Positions 1 to 9,000 of a stretch of DNA of 48,288 bases are shown here, one piece after another. A program made the position numbers and the translations under genes. Source of the DNA: Actinomycetota bacterium (GTDB lineage: Bacteria > Actinomycetota > Actinomycetes > Propionibacteriales > Nocardioidaceae). Location of the stretch: the NCBI GenBank assembly GCA_009701885.1, contig WLJH01000027.1:1-48288 (forward strand). The letters are read 5' to 3'. Position 1 is the first letter of the stretch. Every line of letters starts with the position of its first letter. A model generated the notes under the pieces. The model saw only the letters and a list, made by a program, of their open reading frames with translations. It ran no database searches and had not been told where the DNA came from.

Positions 1-2
1 AC

Positions 3-59
3 CTCGCAGCAGCAGCCGTCAACCTCCAGCGACTTCACAACAACGCACTGACCACCTGA
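3..59 (+). mobile_element. C-terminal tail of a probable transposase (5' part outside the window)
   Basis: The frame entering the window from the left encodes LAAAAVNLQRLHNNALTT and then stops. A short Ala-rich helix followed by VNL-x-RL close to the stop is common at the C-terminus of DDE transposases of actinobacterial insertion sequences. No terminal inverted repeat could be identified from this short piece. The call rests on one short motif and could be a chance frame. If real, it would explain why hpt is not preceded here by tilS, its frequent neighbour. Confidence 0.33.
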
Positions 60-339
60 GCACCGCTCCGGGCACCCCCGTGCCCGCCACGTCCCAACAC
101 CCATCAGGCAAAGCCCAACAGCCACCTGCTTGAACCGGAACACCACACAAGGCGCCGAACCCCCTTTGTCCACTCGCGGCCCCCGCCGCCCGGCCAGCAC
201 GACGATGGCCCGGACGGGCCATCCCGAGGCCCGCGCAGGCAAAGCCTCGGGATTCCGGCTCATCCCGGTCCGGAACCGGCCGACCCTCAGGTCAGGGGAG
301 TCGACCGCGCCCGCGGTCCGAGCCAGGGGAGCACCACAC
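60..339 (+). other. Non-coding, strongly structured leader upstream of the secreted protein gene
   Basis: No convincing gene is present. At 204-223 an 8-bp stem (GATGGCCC/GGGCCATC) closes a 4-nt loop. Directly abutting it, an 8-bp stem (CCCGAGGC at 223-230, GCCTCGGG at 244-251) closes a 13-nt loop containing GGCAAA. CCGGTTCCGG-like pairing follows near 253-285. The ribosome binding site is AGGGGAG at 325-331. The density of adjoining helices just before a cell-surface protein gene suggests a cis-acting RNA. I could not match it to a named riboswitch class from memory. Confidence 0.35.
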
Positions 340-1128
340 ATGAAGAAGCGTCTGAGCCTACTGACGGTCCTGTTCGTCGTCCTGTCCGCGCTCGCGCCGG
401 TCGGGACCGCCCACGCCAAGGGCGGCGACGGTCCTGACGACGACGGCCCCCTGTGCTGGCTCCTCGCCTGGGGCTGCGACGACGAGGACGAGGACGACGA
501 CGACGGTGTCGTGACCACCCAGCCGGCGTACCTCATCCAGGGTGTTGCCGTCGACGGCAACGGCAAGGGCGTCGACAACGTCGCGGTCCAGGCGCTCGAC
601 GCCAGCACCGGCAAGCCCGTCGCCACCGCGCTCACCTACGCCAGCGCCCGCCGCACCGGCCCGCAGCACGGCTACTTCTACCTCTGGGTCGACCGGGGCG
701 TGTACGACGTCGTGCTGGTCAAGCGCGGGTACGACGCCACCTTCCTCTCCGACGTGAGCGTCCGCAGTGCCAAGCCGGTCAGCCTCGGCGAGCTCCGCCT
801 CGACCTGCGCGACTGGCCCACCAGCACCGTCGCCGAGGTCCTCGACCCGGTCGTCGCCCCGCGCCAGTCGGTCGTGGTCTCGGTGGCCGTCGACAGCAAG
901 CGGGCCAAGGTCACAGGTGGCCGGGTCGTGGTCCTCGACGGCGGGAAGGTCCTGGCCACCCAGCGCCTGGCGAGGACCGACCAGGGTGTCGCCACCCTCG
1001 ACCTGGGCCGACTGCCGCGCGGCACGCACAAGCTGTCGGTGGAGTACCGCGGCGTCGACGGCCTGAAGTCCTCCAAGGCCAAGACGCTCAAGGTCGTGGT
1101 CGCCAAGCCGGGGGCCGGCCGCCGCTGA
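340..1128 (+). CDS. Secreted protein with two Ig-like/carboxypeptidase-regulatory-like domains
   Basis: Product of 262 residues. The ATG at 340 is chosen because it follows a good ribosome binding site and begins a classic signal peptide: MKKR, a hydrophobic run, then THAK-type cleavage near residue 25 (TAHA-K). The mature N-terminus is extremely acidic, with a run of Asp and Glu around residues 27-55 that contains two Cys. Residues about 60-160 (from YLIQGVAVDG) look like a carboxypeptidase-regulatory/transthyretin-like beta-sandwich. Residues about 170-255 look like a second Ig-like repeat ending in Lys-rich strands. There is no sortase motif or membrane anchor, so release or charge-based wall binding is likely. 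Its precise function is unknown. Confidence 0.8.
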   Translation: MKKRLSLLTVLFVVLSALAPVGTAHAKGGDGPDDDGPLCWLLAWGCDDEDEDDDDGVVTTQPAYLIQGVAVDGNGKGVDNVAVQALDASTGKPVATALTYASARRTGPQHGYFYLWVDRGVYDVVLVKRGYDATFLSDVSVRSAKPVSLGELRLDLRDWPTSTVAEVLDPVVAPRQSVVVSVAVDSKRAKVTGGRVVVLDGGKVLATQRLARTDQGVATLDLGRLPRGTHKLSVEYRGVDGLKSSKAKTLKVVVAKPGAGRR

Positions 1129-1213
1129 GCGGGTCGGGCTGATCGGGCCGGGCATGCGGCCGGGACCCCGGCCGCGTGCCGCCCGACGGCGTACCGGTCG
1201 TAGGCTGCCGCCC

Positions 1214-1765
1214 ATGGACTCTGCCCACGTGGAGAACGACCTCGTCAACGTGCTGTTCACCGAGGCCCAGATCCAGCAGCGACTGCGGGAGATGGCCCAG
1301 GAGATCCAGCGCGACTACGAGGGCGAGGAGCTCCTCATCGTCGGCATCCTGCGGGGTGCGGTCATGGTGATGGCCGACCTGGCCCGCTCCTTCGAGCGCC
1401 ACATCGAGATGGACTGGATGGCGGTGAGCTCCTACGGCTCGGGCACCAAGTCCAGCGGCGTCGTGCGCATCCTCAAGGACCTCGACACCGACATCAGCGG
1501 CCGCCACGTGGTGATCGTCGACGAGATCATCGACACCGGCCTGACGCTGTCCTGGCTGACCTCCAACCTCAGCAGCCGCAACCCCGCGAGCGTCGCGATC
1601 GCCACCCTGCTGCGCAAGCCCGAGGCGCTCCAGATGCCGGTCGACGTCAAGTACGTCGGGTGGGACATCCCCAACGAGTTCGTCGTCGGCTACGGCCTGG
1701 ACTACCGCGAGAAGTACCGCAACCTGCGCGACATCGGCACGCTCGCCCCGCACGTCTACAGCTGA
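1214..1765 (+). CDS. hpt: Hypoxanthine phosphoribosyltransferase
   Basis: Product of 183 residues, the usual length for the family. It converts hypoxanthine (and guanine) plus PRPP to IMP/GMP in purine salvage in the cytoplasm. Residues 99-109 (VVIVDEIIDTG) are the PRPP-binding loop. Residues 72-82 (SSYGSGTKSSG) are the flexible loop that closes over the active site, and VGWDIPNEFVVGYGLDY around 148-164 is the purine-binding hood. The ATG at 1214 lies exactly 7 nt after TAGGCT (1201-1206), so the mRNA is probably leaderless. hpt before ftsH and the folate genes is a standard actinobacterial order, although tilS is not upstream here. Confidence 0.96.
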   Translation: MDSAHVENDLVNVLFTEAQIQQRLREMAQEIQRDYEGEELLIVGILRGAVMVMADLARSFERHIEMDWMAVSSYGSGTKSSGVVRILKDLDTDISGRHVVIVDEIIDTGLTLSWLTSNLSSRNPASVAIATLLRKPEALQMPVDVKYVGWDIPNEFVVGYGLDYREKYRNLRDIGTLAPHVYS

Positions 1766-1767
1766 CC

Positions 1768-1801
1768 GTCCGACCGTCGAGCGAAGCGAGCTCGGTCGGA
1801 C
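1768..1801 (+). terminator. Hairpin between hpt and ftsH
   Basis: GTCCGACCG (1768-1776) pairs with CGGTCGGAC (1793-1801), and GAGC/GCTC-type pairing lies inside. It begins 3 nt after the hpt stop codon. There is no U tract, as is usual for high-GC actinobacterial terminators. Confidence 0.55.
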
Positions 1802-1925
1802 GGAACCGATGGGCAGGGCGGCGAAGCCGCTCCGTGCCTTCCCGTTCCCAGCCTCCTGAGAGGATGGGAGCGGTGGCGGCGGGTACCGTCGTCACCTCGA
1901 ATCGTGCACCCAACGAGAGAAGTCC

Positions 1926-3983
1926 GTGAAGCGCATAGGCAAGAGTCCCTGGCTCTGGATCGTCGTGGCCGTGGTCGGCGTCCTGCTGGCCCTGCAGTTC
2001 CTGGCGCCCAGCGGGGGCGGCGACGAGATCACCTCCTCGGAGATGACGTCCTACATCGCCGAGGGCGAGGTCAAGGAGATCACCTTCGTCGACGGTGACC
2101 AGGAGATCCGCGCGATCCTCGACGACGGCGTCCGCGACGAGGGTGCGGAGGTCCGCACCTTCTGGATCAACGGCACCCAGTCGCGCCTCTACGTCCAGGC
2201 CCAGCAGCAGGTCGAGGCCGGGGAGATCGAGGAGCTCAGCACCGAGGTCTCCCGCCCGAGCGCGCTCGGCACCTTCCTCTTCTCGTTCCTGCCGCTGATC
2301 ATCATCTTCATCGTCTTCCTGTGGCTGCTCAACAACATGCAGGGCGGCGGCGGTCGCGGCGTCATGCAGTTCGCCAAGTCCAAGGCCAAGCTGATCTCCA
2401 AGGACATGCCGAAGACGACCTTCGCCGACGTCGCCGGGTGCGACGAGGCGATCGAGGAGCTCGGTGAGATCAAGGAGTTCCTGCAGGAGCCGGCCAAGTT
2501 CCAGGCCGTTGGCGCCAAGATCCCCAAGGGCGTGCTGCTCTACGGCTCGCCCGGCACCGGCAAGACCCTGCTGGCCCGCGCGGTCGCGGGCGAGGCCGGC
2601 GTCCCCTTCTACTCCATCTCCGGCTCCGACTTCGTCGAGATGTTCGTCGGTGTGGGTGCGAGCCGCGTGCGCGACCTGTTCGAGCAGGCCAAGGAGAACG
2701 CCCCGGCGATCGTCTTCATCGACGAGATCGACGCCGTGGGCCGCCACCGCGGCACCGGCATGGGCGGCGGCCACGACGAGCGCGAGCAGACCCTCAACCA
2801 GCTGCTCGTGGAGATGGACGGCTTCGACGTACGAGGTGGGGTCATCCTCATCGCGGCCACGAACCGTCCCGACGTGCTCGACCCGGCGCTCCTGCGCCCC
2901 GGCCGCTTCGACCGGCAGATCCAGGTCGACGCCCCCGACCTGTCCGGTCGAGAGCAGATCCTCAAGGTCCACTCGCGGGGCAAGCCGCTGGCCACCGACG
3001 TCAACCTGCTCTCGGTCGCCCGCCGGACCCCCGGCTTCTCCGGTGCCGACCTGGCCAACGTCCTCAACGAGGCCGCGCTGCTCACCGCGCGCGCCAACGC
3101 CAAGCTCATCACCAACGAGGCGCTGGACGAGGCGATCGACCGCGTCATCGCCGGTCCGCAGCGTCGTACGCGCCTGATGAGCGAGAAGGAGAAGCTCATC
3201 ACCGCCTACCACGAGGGCGGCCACGCCCTCGTCGCCGCGGCGCTCCCGGGCAACGACCCGGTCCACAAGATCACGATCCTGCCGCGAGGTCGGGCGCTGG
3301 GCTACACGATGGTGCTGCCCGACTCCGACAAGTACTCCCAGCCCCGCAGCCAGATGCTCGACCAGCTGGCCTACATGCTGGGCGGGCGGGCTGCGGAGGA
3401 GCTGATCTTCCACGACCCGACGACCGGCGCCGGGAACGACATCGAGAAGGCCACCAACGTGGCCCGCGCGATGGTCACCCAGTACGGCATGACCGAGCGG
3501 CTCGGTGCCATCAAGCTCGGCGAGTCCGGCTCGCAGCCGTTCCTGGGCCGCGACCTGGGGCACTCCCGGGACTACTCCGAGTCGGTCGCCGCGATCGTCG
3601 ACGAGGAGGTCAAGGCCCTGCTGGCGAACGCCCACCAGGAGGCCTTCGACATCCTCGAGGAGAACCGCGACGTCCTCGACGCCCTGGTCCTGGAGCTCCT
3701 GGACAAGGAGACGCTCGACAAGGAGCAGATCGCCCGGATCTTCGAGGCGCTGCGCATGCGCCCGGCCCGGCCCGCGTGGACCGGCTCCGACACCCGTCGC
3801 CCCTCGCAGATGCCCCCGGTCGAGATCCCCCAGGAGATCCGCGACCGGGCGCGCGCCAACGGCGTGGCGGAGCACCAGACCGCCGGCGCGGTCGTCACGC
3901 CCCCGGGCGCCGGCGGCGACGTGCACGGCGGCCCCGCGGCACCGGGTGGCCACGCGACCCCGCCGGGTTCCGACGCCCCCTGA
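1926..3983 (+). CDS. ftsH: ATP-dependent membrane zinc metalloprotease FtsH
   Basis: Product of 685 residues. This membrane-anchored AAA+ protease degrades misfolded membrane proteins and short-lived regulators. Order: TM1 about 8-29, extracytoplasmic domain, TM2 about 115-137, then AAA module with Walker A GSPGTGKT (207-214), Walker B VFIDEID (263-269) and an SRH with [20 protein letters not shown] (311-330). The peptidase zinc motif is HEGGH (429-433), and the downstream acidic zinc ligand lies in the [10 protein letters not shown] segment. The Pro/Gly-rich C-terminal tail after about residue 625 looks disordered. The GTG at 1926 follows GAGAGAAG and begins directly at TM1. It lies upstream of folE, as in mycobacteria. 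Confidence 0.97.
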   Translation: MKRIGKSPWLWIVVAVVGVLLALQFLAPSGGGDEITSSEMTSYIAEGEVKEITFVDGDQEIRAILDDGVRDEGAEVRTFWINGTQSRLYVQAQQQVEAGEIEELSTEVSRPSALGTFLFSFLPLIIIFIVFLWLLNNMQGGGGRGVMQFAKSKAKLISKDMPKTTFADVAGCDEAIEELGEIKEFLQEPAKFQAVGAKIPKGVLLYGSPGTGKTLLARAVAGEAGVPFYSISGSDFVEMFVGVGASRVRDLFEQAKENAPAIVFIDEIDAVGRHRGTGMGGGHDEREQTLNQLLVEMDGFDVRGGVILIAATNRPDVLDPALLRPGRFDRQIQVDAPDLSGREQILKVHSRGKPLATDVNLLSVARRTPGFSGADLANVLNEAALLTARANAKLITNEALDEAIDRVIAGPQRRTRLMSEKEKLITAYHEGGHALVAAALPGNDPVHKITILPRGRALGYTMVLPDSDKYSQPRSQMLDQLAYMLGGRAAEELIFHDPTTGAGNDIEKATNVARAMVTQYGMTERLGAIKLGESGSQPFLGRDLGHSRDYSESVAAIVDEEVKALLANAHQEAFDILEENRDVLDALVLELLDKETLDKEQIARIFEALRMRPARPAWTGSDTRRPSQMPPVEIPQEIRDRARANGVAEHQTAGAVVTPPGAGGDVHGGPAAPGGHATPPGSDAP

Positions 3984-4129
3984 CGCCCGCCCGGGACGGG
4001 CCACCGGCCGAGCGGCCCACCCGATCGGGTCAATCCGCGCAGGGGGACCGGGCCGAACCCAAGGCGCATTCCACGCAGGTCACACCCCAGGACGGACTCA
4101 CCGAGTCCCCGAGCGGATACCGAGCACCC

Positions 4130-4753
4130 ATGACCGACATCATCACGACCCCCGATCGTGACCCGCAGGACATCCCCGCCTTTGACCACGCGCGCGCCGA
4201 GGCGGCCGTGCGGGAGCTGCTCGCCGCCATCGGCGAGGACCCCGACCGCGAGGGCCTGCGCGACACCCCGGCCCGCGTCGCCCGGGCGTACGCCGAGCTG
4301 ACCGCGGGTCTGCGGATGACCCCGCAGGAGGTGCTGACCACCACCTTCGACCTCGGTCACGACGAGATGGTGCTGGTCCGCGACATCGAGCTGTGGTCGA
4401 TGTGCGAGCACCACCTGGTGCCCTTCACCGGCGTCGCGCACGTGGGCTACATCCCCGCGACCTCCGGCAAGATCACCGGCCTGTCCAAGCTGGCCCGCCT
4501 GGTCGACGTCTACGCCAAGCGCCCCCAGGTCCAGGAGCGGCTCACGACCCAGGTCGCCGACGCCCTCATGGACATCCTCGAGGCCCGCGGCGTCATCGTC
4601 GTGATCGAGGCCGAGCACCTCTGCATGACCATGCGCGGGGTGAAGAAGGGCGGGGCGAGCACCATCACGTCGGCGGTGCGCGGCATCATGCACAACCACC
4701 CGACGCGCAGCGAGGCCATGGCGCTCATCCACGGCACCCGCGGCGCCCGCTGA
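4130..4753 (+). CDS. folE: GTP cyclohydrolase I
   Basis: Product of 207 residues. It catalyses GTP to 7,8-dihydroneopterin triphosphate, the first step of tetrahydrofolate synthesis. Zinc ligands are visible as C92 and H95 in MCEHH and C165 in [10 protein letters not shown]. The core [20 protein letters not shown] (104-123) is typical of the family. The ATG at 4130 was chosen because the conserved sequence starts soon after it ([20 protein letters not shown]). It is followed by folP-folB-folK, so the pathway genes are clustered. A small hairpin (4754-4785) separates it from folP. Confidence 0.97.
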   Translation: MTDIITTPDRDPQDIPAFDHARAEAAVRELLAAIGEDPDREGLRDTPARVARAYAELTAGLRMTPQEVLTTTFDLGHDEMVLVRDIELWSMCEHHLVPFTGVAHVGYIPATSGKITGLSKLARLVDVYAKRPQVQERLTTQVADALMDILEARGVIVVIEAEHLCMTMRGVKKGGASTITSAVRGIMHNHPTRSEAMALIHGTRGAR

Positions 4754-4785
4754 GCCGATCGCGGCGCAGCGCGACACCGATCGGC
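4754..4785 (+). terminator. Small hairpin between folE and folP
   Basis: GCCGATCG (4754-4761) pairs with CGATCGGC (4778-4785) around a 16-nt loop directly after the folE stop. It could be a weak terminator or a processing site inside the folate cluster. Confidence 0.4.
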
Positions 4786-4811
4786 ACGTCCCGAGGAGGT
4801 CCGAGCAGCCG

Positions 4812-5645
4812 ATGCCCCGACCGCTGGTGATGGGCGTGGTCAACGTGACCCCCGACTCCTTCTCCGACGGCGGCCGGTACGTCGAGCCGCGCGCTGCCGT
4901 GGCCCATGGCCTGGCGCTGGTGGAGCGGGGCGCCGACCTGCTCGACGTGGGCGGCGAGTCCACCCGGCCCGGCGCCACCCGGCCACTGGTGGCCGAGGAG
5001 CTCGCCCGGGTCGTCCCCGTCATCACCGAGCTGGTCGCGGCCGGTGCGACCGTCTCGGTGGACACCATGCGCGCCGAGGTCGCCGCGGCCGCCCTCGAGG
5101 CGGGCGCGAGCATCGTCAACGACGTCTCCGGCGGGCTGGCCGACCCCGACATGCTCCCGCTCGTGGCGAGCAGCGCGGCGACGTACGTCGCCATGCACTG
5201 GCGCGCGCACGCCGACCGGATGAGCGCGCACACCGACTACTCCGCCCACGGCGGGGTCGTGCCCGGCGTGGTGGTCGAGCTCCGGCAGCGGGTCGAGGCC
5301 GCGCTCGCCGCCGGCATCGCCGCCGACCGGCTCGTGCTCGACCCCGGGCTGGGGTTCGCCAAGACCGCCGAGCAGAGCTGGGAGCTGCTGCGCGGCCTGT
5401 CCGCGCTGGACTCCCTCGGCCACCGGCTCCTGGTCGGGGCGAGCCGCAAGTCGTTCCTGGGCAGGCTGCTGGCCGACGCCGCGGGTGAGCCACGACCGGT
5501 CGAGGGACGGGAGGCCGCCCACCTGGCCGTGGTGCTGCACTGCGCACGGGCCGGGGTGTGGGGGGTGAGGGTCCACGACGTAGGTTCTGCGTGCGACGCG
5601 CTCTCCGCCTGGGAGGCGCTGGAGGAAGGAGGGGCGCGTGGTTGA
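4812..5645 (+). CDS. folP: Dihydropteroate synthase
   Basis: Product of 277 residues. It joins hydroxymethyl-dihydropterin pyrophosphate to p-aminobenzoate; it is the sulfonamide target. Family motifs appear in order: VMGVVNVTPDSFSDGG at the N-terminus, GGESTRPGA, SVDTMRAEVA, NDVSGG, LDPGLGFAKT and LVGASRKSFLG. It starts with ATG after AGGAGG and overlaps the folB start by 8 nt, which implies translational coupling. Confidence 0.97.
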   Translation: MPRPLVMGVVNVTPDSFSDGGRYVEPRAAVAHGLALVERGADLLDVGGESTRPGATRPLVAEELARVVPVITELVAAGATVSVDTMRAEVAAAALEAGASIVNDVSGGLADPDMLPLVASSAATYVAMHWRAHADRMSAHTDYSAHGGVVPGVVVELRQRVEAALAAGIAADRLVLDPGLGFAKTAEQSWELLRGLSALDSLGHRLLVGASRKSFLGRLLADAAGEPRPVEGREAAHLAVVLHCARAGVWGVRVHDVGSACDALSAWEALEEGGARG

Positions 5646-6009
5646 CGAGCTGGCCGTCACCGGCATCGAGTGCTGGGGCCACCACGGCGTCTTCGAGCAC
5701 GAGCGGCGCGAGGGCCAGCCCTTCGTCATCGACCTGCTGCTCGGCCTGGACACCCGTCCGGCGGCCGCGTCCGACGACTTGCGCGACACCGTGGACTACG
5801 GGAGTCTCGTGGCGCAGGTGAAGGCCGCGGTCGAGCGCGACCCGGTCGACCTGATCGAGACCCTCATCCGCCGCATCTCGGAGGTGTGCCTGTTGGACAG
5901 CCGAGTGGAGTGGGCGAGGGTGACGGTGCACAAGCCGAACGCCCCCATCGACGCGACGTTCTCGGACGTCACGCTCACGACGACCAGGACCCGCGAGGAG
6001 CTTTCGTGA
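5638..6009 (+). CDS. folB: Dihydroneopterin aldolase
   Basis: Product of 123 residues, the usual length. It cleaves 7,8-dihydroneopterin to 6-hydroxymethyl-dihydropterin and glycolaldehyde. The conserved ECWGHHGVFEHERREGQPF lies near the N-terminus, LRDTVDYGSL in the middle, and VHKPNAPIDATFSDV near the C-terminus. The GTG start at 5638 overlaps folP, and its stop overlaps the folK start, so folP-folB-folK are coupled. Confidence 0.95.
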   Translation: MVDELAVTGIECWGHHGVFEHERREGQPFVIDLLLGLDTRPAAASDDLRDTVDYGSLVAQVKAAVERDPVDLIETLIRRISEVCLLDSRVEWARVTVHKPNAPIDATFSDVTLTTTRTREELS

Positions 6010-6575
6010 CCGAGGTGCCCAACCCGCACATCATCGACGCCGACACGCTGACCGGCGAGATGCGCCCGATCCGGCGCGCGGTCCTGGCGATCGGGTCCAA
6101 CCTCGGCGAGCGGATGGCCACCCTGCAGGGTGCGGTCAACGCGATCGCCGACACCCCCGACGTCTGGGTCACCGGCGTCTCCCCGGTCTACGAGACCGAG
6201 CCGGTCGACAGCCCCGAGGGCTCCAAGCCCTTCCTCAACGCCGTCGTCCTCATCGACACCACGCTGGCCGCGACCCGCCTGCTCGACCGCGCCCTGGCCA
6301 TCGAGGACGCCTTCGACCGTGAGCGCGGTGAGGTCCGCAACGCCCCGCGCACCCTCGACGTCGACCTCATCGTCGTCGGCGACCGCCGCAGCGCCACCGA
6401 CGACCTCCAGCTCCCGCACCCGCGGGCCGCCGAGCGCGCCTTCGTCCTCAAGCCCTGGTTCGACCTCGAGCCCGACGCCGTCATCCCCGACCGCGGCCCG
6501 ATCGCCGACCTGCTCGCCGCGGTGGGCCTCGACGGCGTCACCCTGCGCGACGACCTGGCCCTCGAGCTGGAGTGA
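6006..6575 (+). CDS. folK: 2-amino-4-hydroxy-6-hydroxymethyldihydropteridine pyrophosphokinase
   Basis: Product of 189 residues. It transfers pyrophosphate from ATP to 6-hydroxymethyl-dihydropterin, giving the folP substrate. Motifs: LAIGSNLGERMATLQ near residue 28, PFLNAVVLIDT, RTLDVDLIVVGD (metal-binding acidic residues) and LPHPRAAERAFVLKPW. The GTG at 6006 overlaps the folB stop as GTGA. About 24 residues precede the conserved core, so a later internal start is possible, but no better one is evident. Confidence 0.95.
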   Translation: MTEVPNPHIIDADTLTGEMRPIRRAVLAIGSNLGERMATLQGAVNAIADTPDVWVTGVSPVYETEPVDSPEGSKPFLNAVVLIDTTLAATRLLDRALAIEDAFDRERGEVRNAPRTLDVDLIVVGDRRSATDDLQLPHPRAAERAFVLKPWFDLEPDAVIPDRGPIADLLAAVGLDGVTLRDDLALELE

Positions 6576-7054
6576 CCGAGCCGCCCCGGGAGGCGCCGAC
6601 CGGCACGATCCGGCCGGTCTCCCCGGTCGTGCTCGTGCTGCTGGCCCTGGCCGGGTTGGTGCTCGGGTGGTTGCTGCGCCCGGTCTCGGTCGAGCTGCGC
6701 GGGGTCGCCCCTGTCGTCACGTGGCCGCAGCCGACGCTGCTGGCCTTCGTCGCGGTCGCGCTCGGGCGGTTCGCCTGGGACACCCGCCGCACGCTCAAGC
6801 GGCGCCCCGACCTCCTCGAGCCGCACCGGGCGGTCAACCGGCTCGCGTTCGGCCGGGCGGCGTCGTACGTCGGGAGCGTGGCGGGTGGCGGGTACGCCGG
6901 CTACGCCCTGGCCTGGCTCGGCTCGCGCGGCCCGCTGGCCGGTGACCGGGTGCTCTGGTCGGGCCTGGCGGCGCTGGCTGCTGTGGCGGTCGTCGCGTGC
7001 GGGGTGCTGCTCGAGCGTGCGTGTCGCGTCCGGCTGGACGACTCCGCGTCCTAA
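6572..7054 (+). CDS. DUF3180-type integral membrane protein
   Basis: Product of 160 residues with about four membrane segments: roughly 18-37, 45-65, 90-113 and 125-146. A DUF3180 gene directly after folK is the standard order in actinobacteria (Rv3605c in M. tuberculosis). The GTG start overlaps the folK stop by 4 nt. Function unknown. The constant linkage suggests co-expression with the folate genes but does not prove a role in folate metabolism. Confidence 0.85.
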   Translation: MTEPPREAPTGTIRPVSPVVLVLLALAGLVLGWLLRPVSVELRGVAPVVTWPQPTLLAFVAVALGRFAWDTRRTLKRRPDLLEPHRAVNRLAFGRAASYVGSVAGGGYAGYALAWLGSRGPLAGDRVLWSGLAALAAVAVVACGVLLERACRVRLDDSAS

Positions 7055-7064
7055 CCTGGGCGGC

Positions 7065-7694
7065 ATGACTTCCCCAGCGGCCACTCCCGTCACACAGGTC
7101 ACGTCGGCCGCGACCGTGCGACGGCGTCAGCGCTCGACCCGGCTGACCGTCGCCACCCTCCTGCTGGTCGTCTCCGCGACCCTGGTCGCCAGCACCGCCG
7201 CGTCCGGCTCGTGGCTGCTGCTGGTGCTCGCCGCGGCGGGCGCCGTCGTGCTGGGCGCCGCCGCGACCCGCATCACCCACGCCGAGCTCGTGCAGTCGCG
7301 CCGCGACGCCGCCCGCGACCGGGCCGAGCAGGCCCAGGCGTACCGCCGCCTCGCCGAGGAGCGCTCCGCCGAGCACACCGCGCGCGTCGAGGACCTCCGC
7401 TCCCGCATCGCCGAGCGCGAGCAGGCGCTCACCGAGCTGGGCACCGTCCTGTCCGCGACCCAGCGCCAGGCCGCCGACGCCGCCCGCGACCTCGCCTCCG
7501 AGCGCCGACGCACCGACCGGCTCGAGGAGGACGTCCTCGTCGCCACCCGCGCCCTGGACGCCGCCTCCGAGCAGACCACCGACGCGATCATGCGCGTCGC
7601 CGAGCTGGAGCAGGAGGTCGACGTCCTCCGCGCCGAGCTGGACACGGTCACCGCTGCCTGGCACGCCGCCGAGGGGCGTCGCAAGCACGCCTGA
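7065..7694 (+). CDS. Membrane-anchored coiled-coil protein
   Basis: Product of 209 residues. Two adjacent hydrophobic segments (about 27-46 and 49-67) form a hairpin anchor. The remaining 140 residues are a charged, Ala/Arg/Glu-rich helix with heptad character (RDRAEQAQAYRRLAEERSAE onward), so a cytoplasmic coiled coil is expected. It occupies the position of Rv3604c, a membrane protein, in the mycobacterial order. The ATG at 7065 is 7 nt after TAACCT (7052-7057), which overlaps the stop of the preceding gene, so an internal leaderless promoter is likely. Function unknown. Confidence 0.75.
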   Translation: MTSPAATPVTQVTSAATVRRRQRSTRLTVATLLLVVSATLVASTAASGSWLLLVLAAAGAVVLGAAATRITHAELVQSRRDAARDRAEQAQAYRRLAEERSAEHTARVEDLRSRIAEREQALTELGTVLSATQRQAADAARDLASERRRTDRLEEDVLVATRALDAASEQTTDAIMRVAELEQEVDVLRAELDTVTAAWHAAEGRRKHA

Positions 7695-7716
7695 GCCCGG
7701 GGCGGGTCGGGGCTAC

Positions 7717-7768
7717 TCCGAATCATTTCTGATGCTCAGCTCGCGTGGAGCATCAGAAATGATTCGGA
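7717..7768. repeat. Intergenic hairpin repeat, copy A (variant stem)
   Basis: Perfect 21-bp inverted repeat: arms 7717-7737 and 7748-7768, loop AGCTCGCGTG. The flanks CTACTCCGAA and TTCGGACT match copies at 40681, 41918 and 47157. The inner stem differs from those copies, with both arms changed together so pairing is kept. Confidence 0.85.
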
Positions 7769-7858
7769 CTTTCCGCGCGCGGACAGCGCTGCTCGACGAC
7801 AGCGGCGCAGCCCGCACCGGCCGCCCGGGTGAGACGGGTTCCGGCATGATGAGGCCGC

Positions 7859-8965
7859 GTGATCCCCGAGGAGAGCCGCTTCGAGTCCGATCCCGAGGAG
7901 CTGGTGGGGGACCCGCCGCTGCCTGACGGCTGGGAGATCGGTACGCCGGACGCGACCGACCGGTTCGAGGTCGCCCGCCTGACGCACCTGCTGCGGGCGC
8001 ACGAGCGTCACGGTCGCGGCTGGGCCGGCGCCAGCGTCGACGACGTGCTGGTCGAGGTGTCCGAGCACGGGCTGCGCACGCGGGAGAACGTCGTCGTCCG
8101 CGACCCCGAGGGCCAGATCCAGGCCTGGGGGAGCGTGCACGACCGCGCCGGCGGCCGGATGCTCTACGTCCACATCGTCTCCCGCGAGCTGGCGCACCCG
8201 ATCGCGCGCAAGTGCTCCGAGGTGCTCATCGAGTGGGCGCGCGGCCAGGCCCGCGCGGTGGGCGCGGCGCGGGGGCTGGAGACCCAGCAGATCGACACCG
8301 GTGCCTTCGAGGGCGACGACCGGCAGTACACCTGGCTCACCAGCGCCGGCTTCCGCAAGGTCCGCACCTGGTGGCAGATGACCCGCCCGGTGGAGCCGCA
8401 CGAGGTCGAGCTGGTGCCCGACCCCGACGAGTGGGAGGCCCGGGGGGCGCGGTTCCGGCTGGTCGACCGCGAGGGGCAGGGGCTCCCCGACGAGGAGGAC
8501 CTGCGCGCGGTCCACGACGTCCTCGAGGCCGCCTTCACCGACCACTTCAACTCCTTCGAGGAGTCCTACGCCGAGTTCCTGCACCGGCTGCGCGAGGACC
8601 CGGGTCACCGCTGGAACCACTGGTGGCTCACCGAGCTCGTCGACGACGTCCCCGAGGGCCTGGACGCGCCCGCCGGCCGTCACCCCGCGGTCGGGGCCCT
8701 GATCGGGACGGTCTCGCACAACGCGACGGGTCCGGACTCGTCGTACGTCTCCTACATCGGGGTGGTCGACGCCGCGCGCGGCCGCGGGGTCGCCAAGGGC
8801 CTGCTGCGCACCGTCATCGCGGACGCCGCCCGACGCGGGCGGGTCTCGGTCGGGCTCGAGGTCGACGCGGACTCCTCGACCCACGCGCACCAGCTCTACG
8901 AGTCGATGGGGTGGCGCACGAAGTACGTCACGGAGTCCTGGCACCTGGATGTTGCCGTCCAGTAG
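7859..8965 (+). CDS. Tandem GNAT-type acetyltransferase
   Basis: Product of 368 residues with two GNAT-like halves: about 25-180 (degenerate) and 195-368. The second half carries a clear acetyl-CoA motif A at 301-316, GVVDAARGRGVAKGLL, followed by LYESMGWRTKYVTESW, the usual beta6-beta7 end. The architecture resembles mycothiol synthase and other tandem GNATs, but the sequence is not close enough to assign MshD. The substrate is unknown. The GTG at 7859 was chosen; an upstream ribosome binding site is not obvious. It lies in a block of genes inserted between the Rv3604c-like and Rv3603c-like genes. Confidence 0.75.
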   Translation: MIPEESRFESDPEELVGDPPLPDGWEIGTPDATDRFEVARLTHLLRAHERHGRGWAGASVDDVLVEVSEHGLRTRENVVVRDPEGQIQAWGSVHDRAGGRMLYVHIVSRELAHPIARKCSEVLIEWARGQARAVGAARGLETQQIDTGAFEGDDRQYTWLTSAGFRKVRTWWQMTRPVEPHEVELVPDPDEWEARGARFRLVDREGQGLPDEEDLRAVHDVLEAAFTDHFNSFEESYAEFLHRLREDPGHRWNHWWLTELVDDVPEGLDAPAGRHPAVGALIGTVSHNATGPDSSYVSYIGVVDAARGRGVAKGLLRTVIADAARRGRVSVGLEVDADSSTHAHQLYESMGWRTKYVTESWHLDVAVQ

Positions 8966-9000
8966 GTCCCGAGGGACGAGGGACCTACTGACGACGGCAA
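8952..9000 (+). terminator. Two-tier hairpin containing the GNAT stop codon
   Basis: Inner stem AGTAGGTCCC (8961-8970) with GGGACCTACT (8980-8989). Outer stem TTGCCGTC (8952-8959) with GACGGCAA (8993-9000). The TAG stop codon (8963-8965) lies inside the inner stem, so the last codons of the gene are part of the terminator. Confidence 0.7.

Noticed and set aside
1647..4004. Antisense open frame of 785 codons opposite hpt and ftsH
   Set aside because: Shadow frame with low-complexity Arg/Gly/Ala composition; ftsH is unambiguous.
7859..8965. Assigning the tandem GNAT protein as mycothiol synthase MshD
   Set aside because: The two-domain architecture fits, but the sequence lacks enough recognisable MshD signatures and the context is not mycothiol-related.
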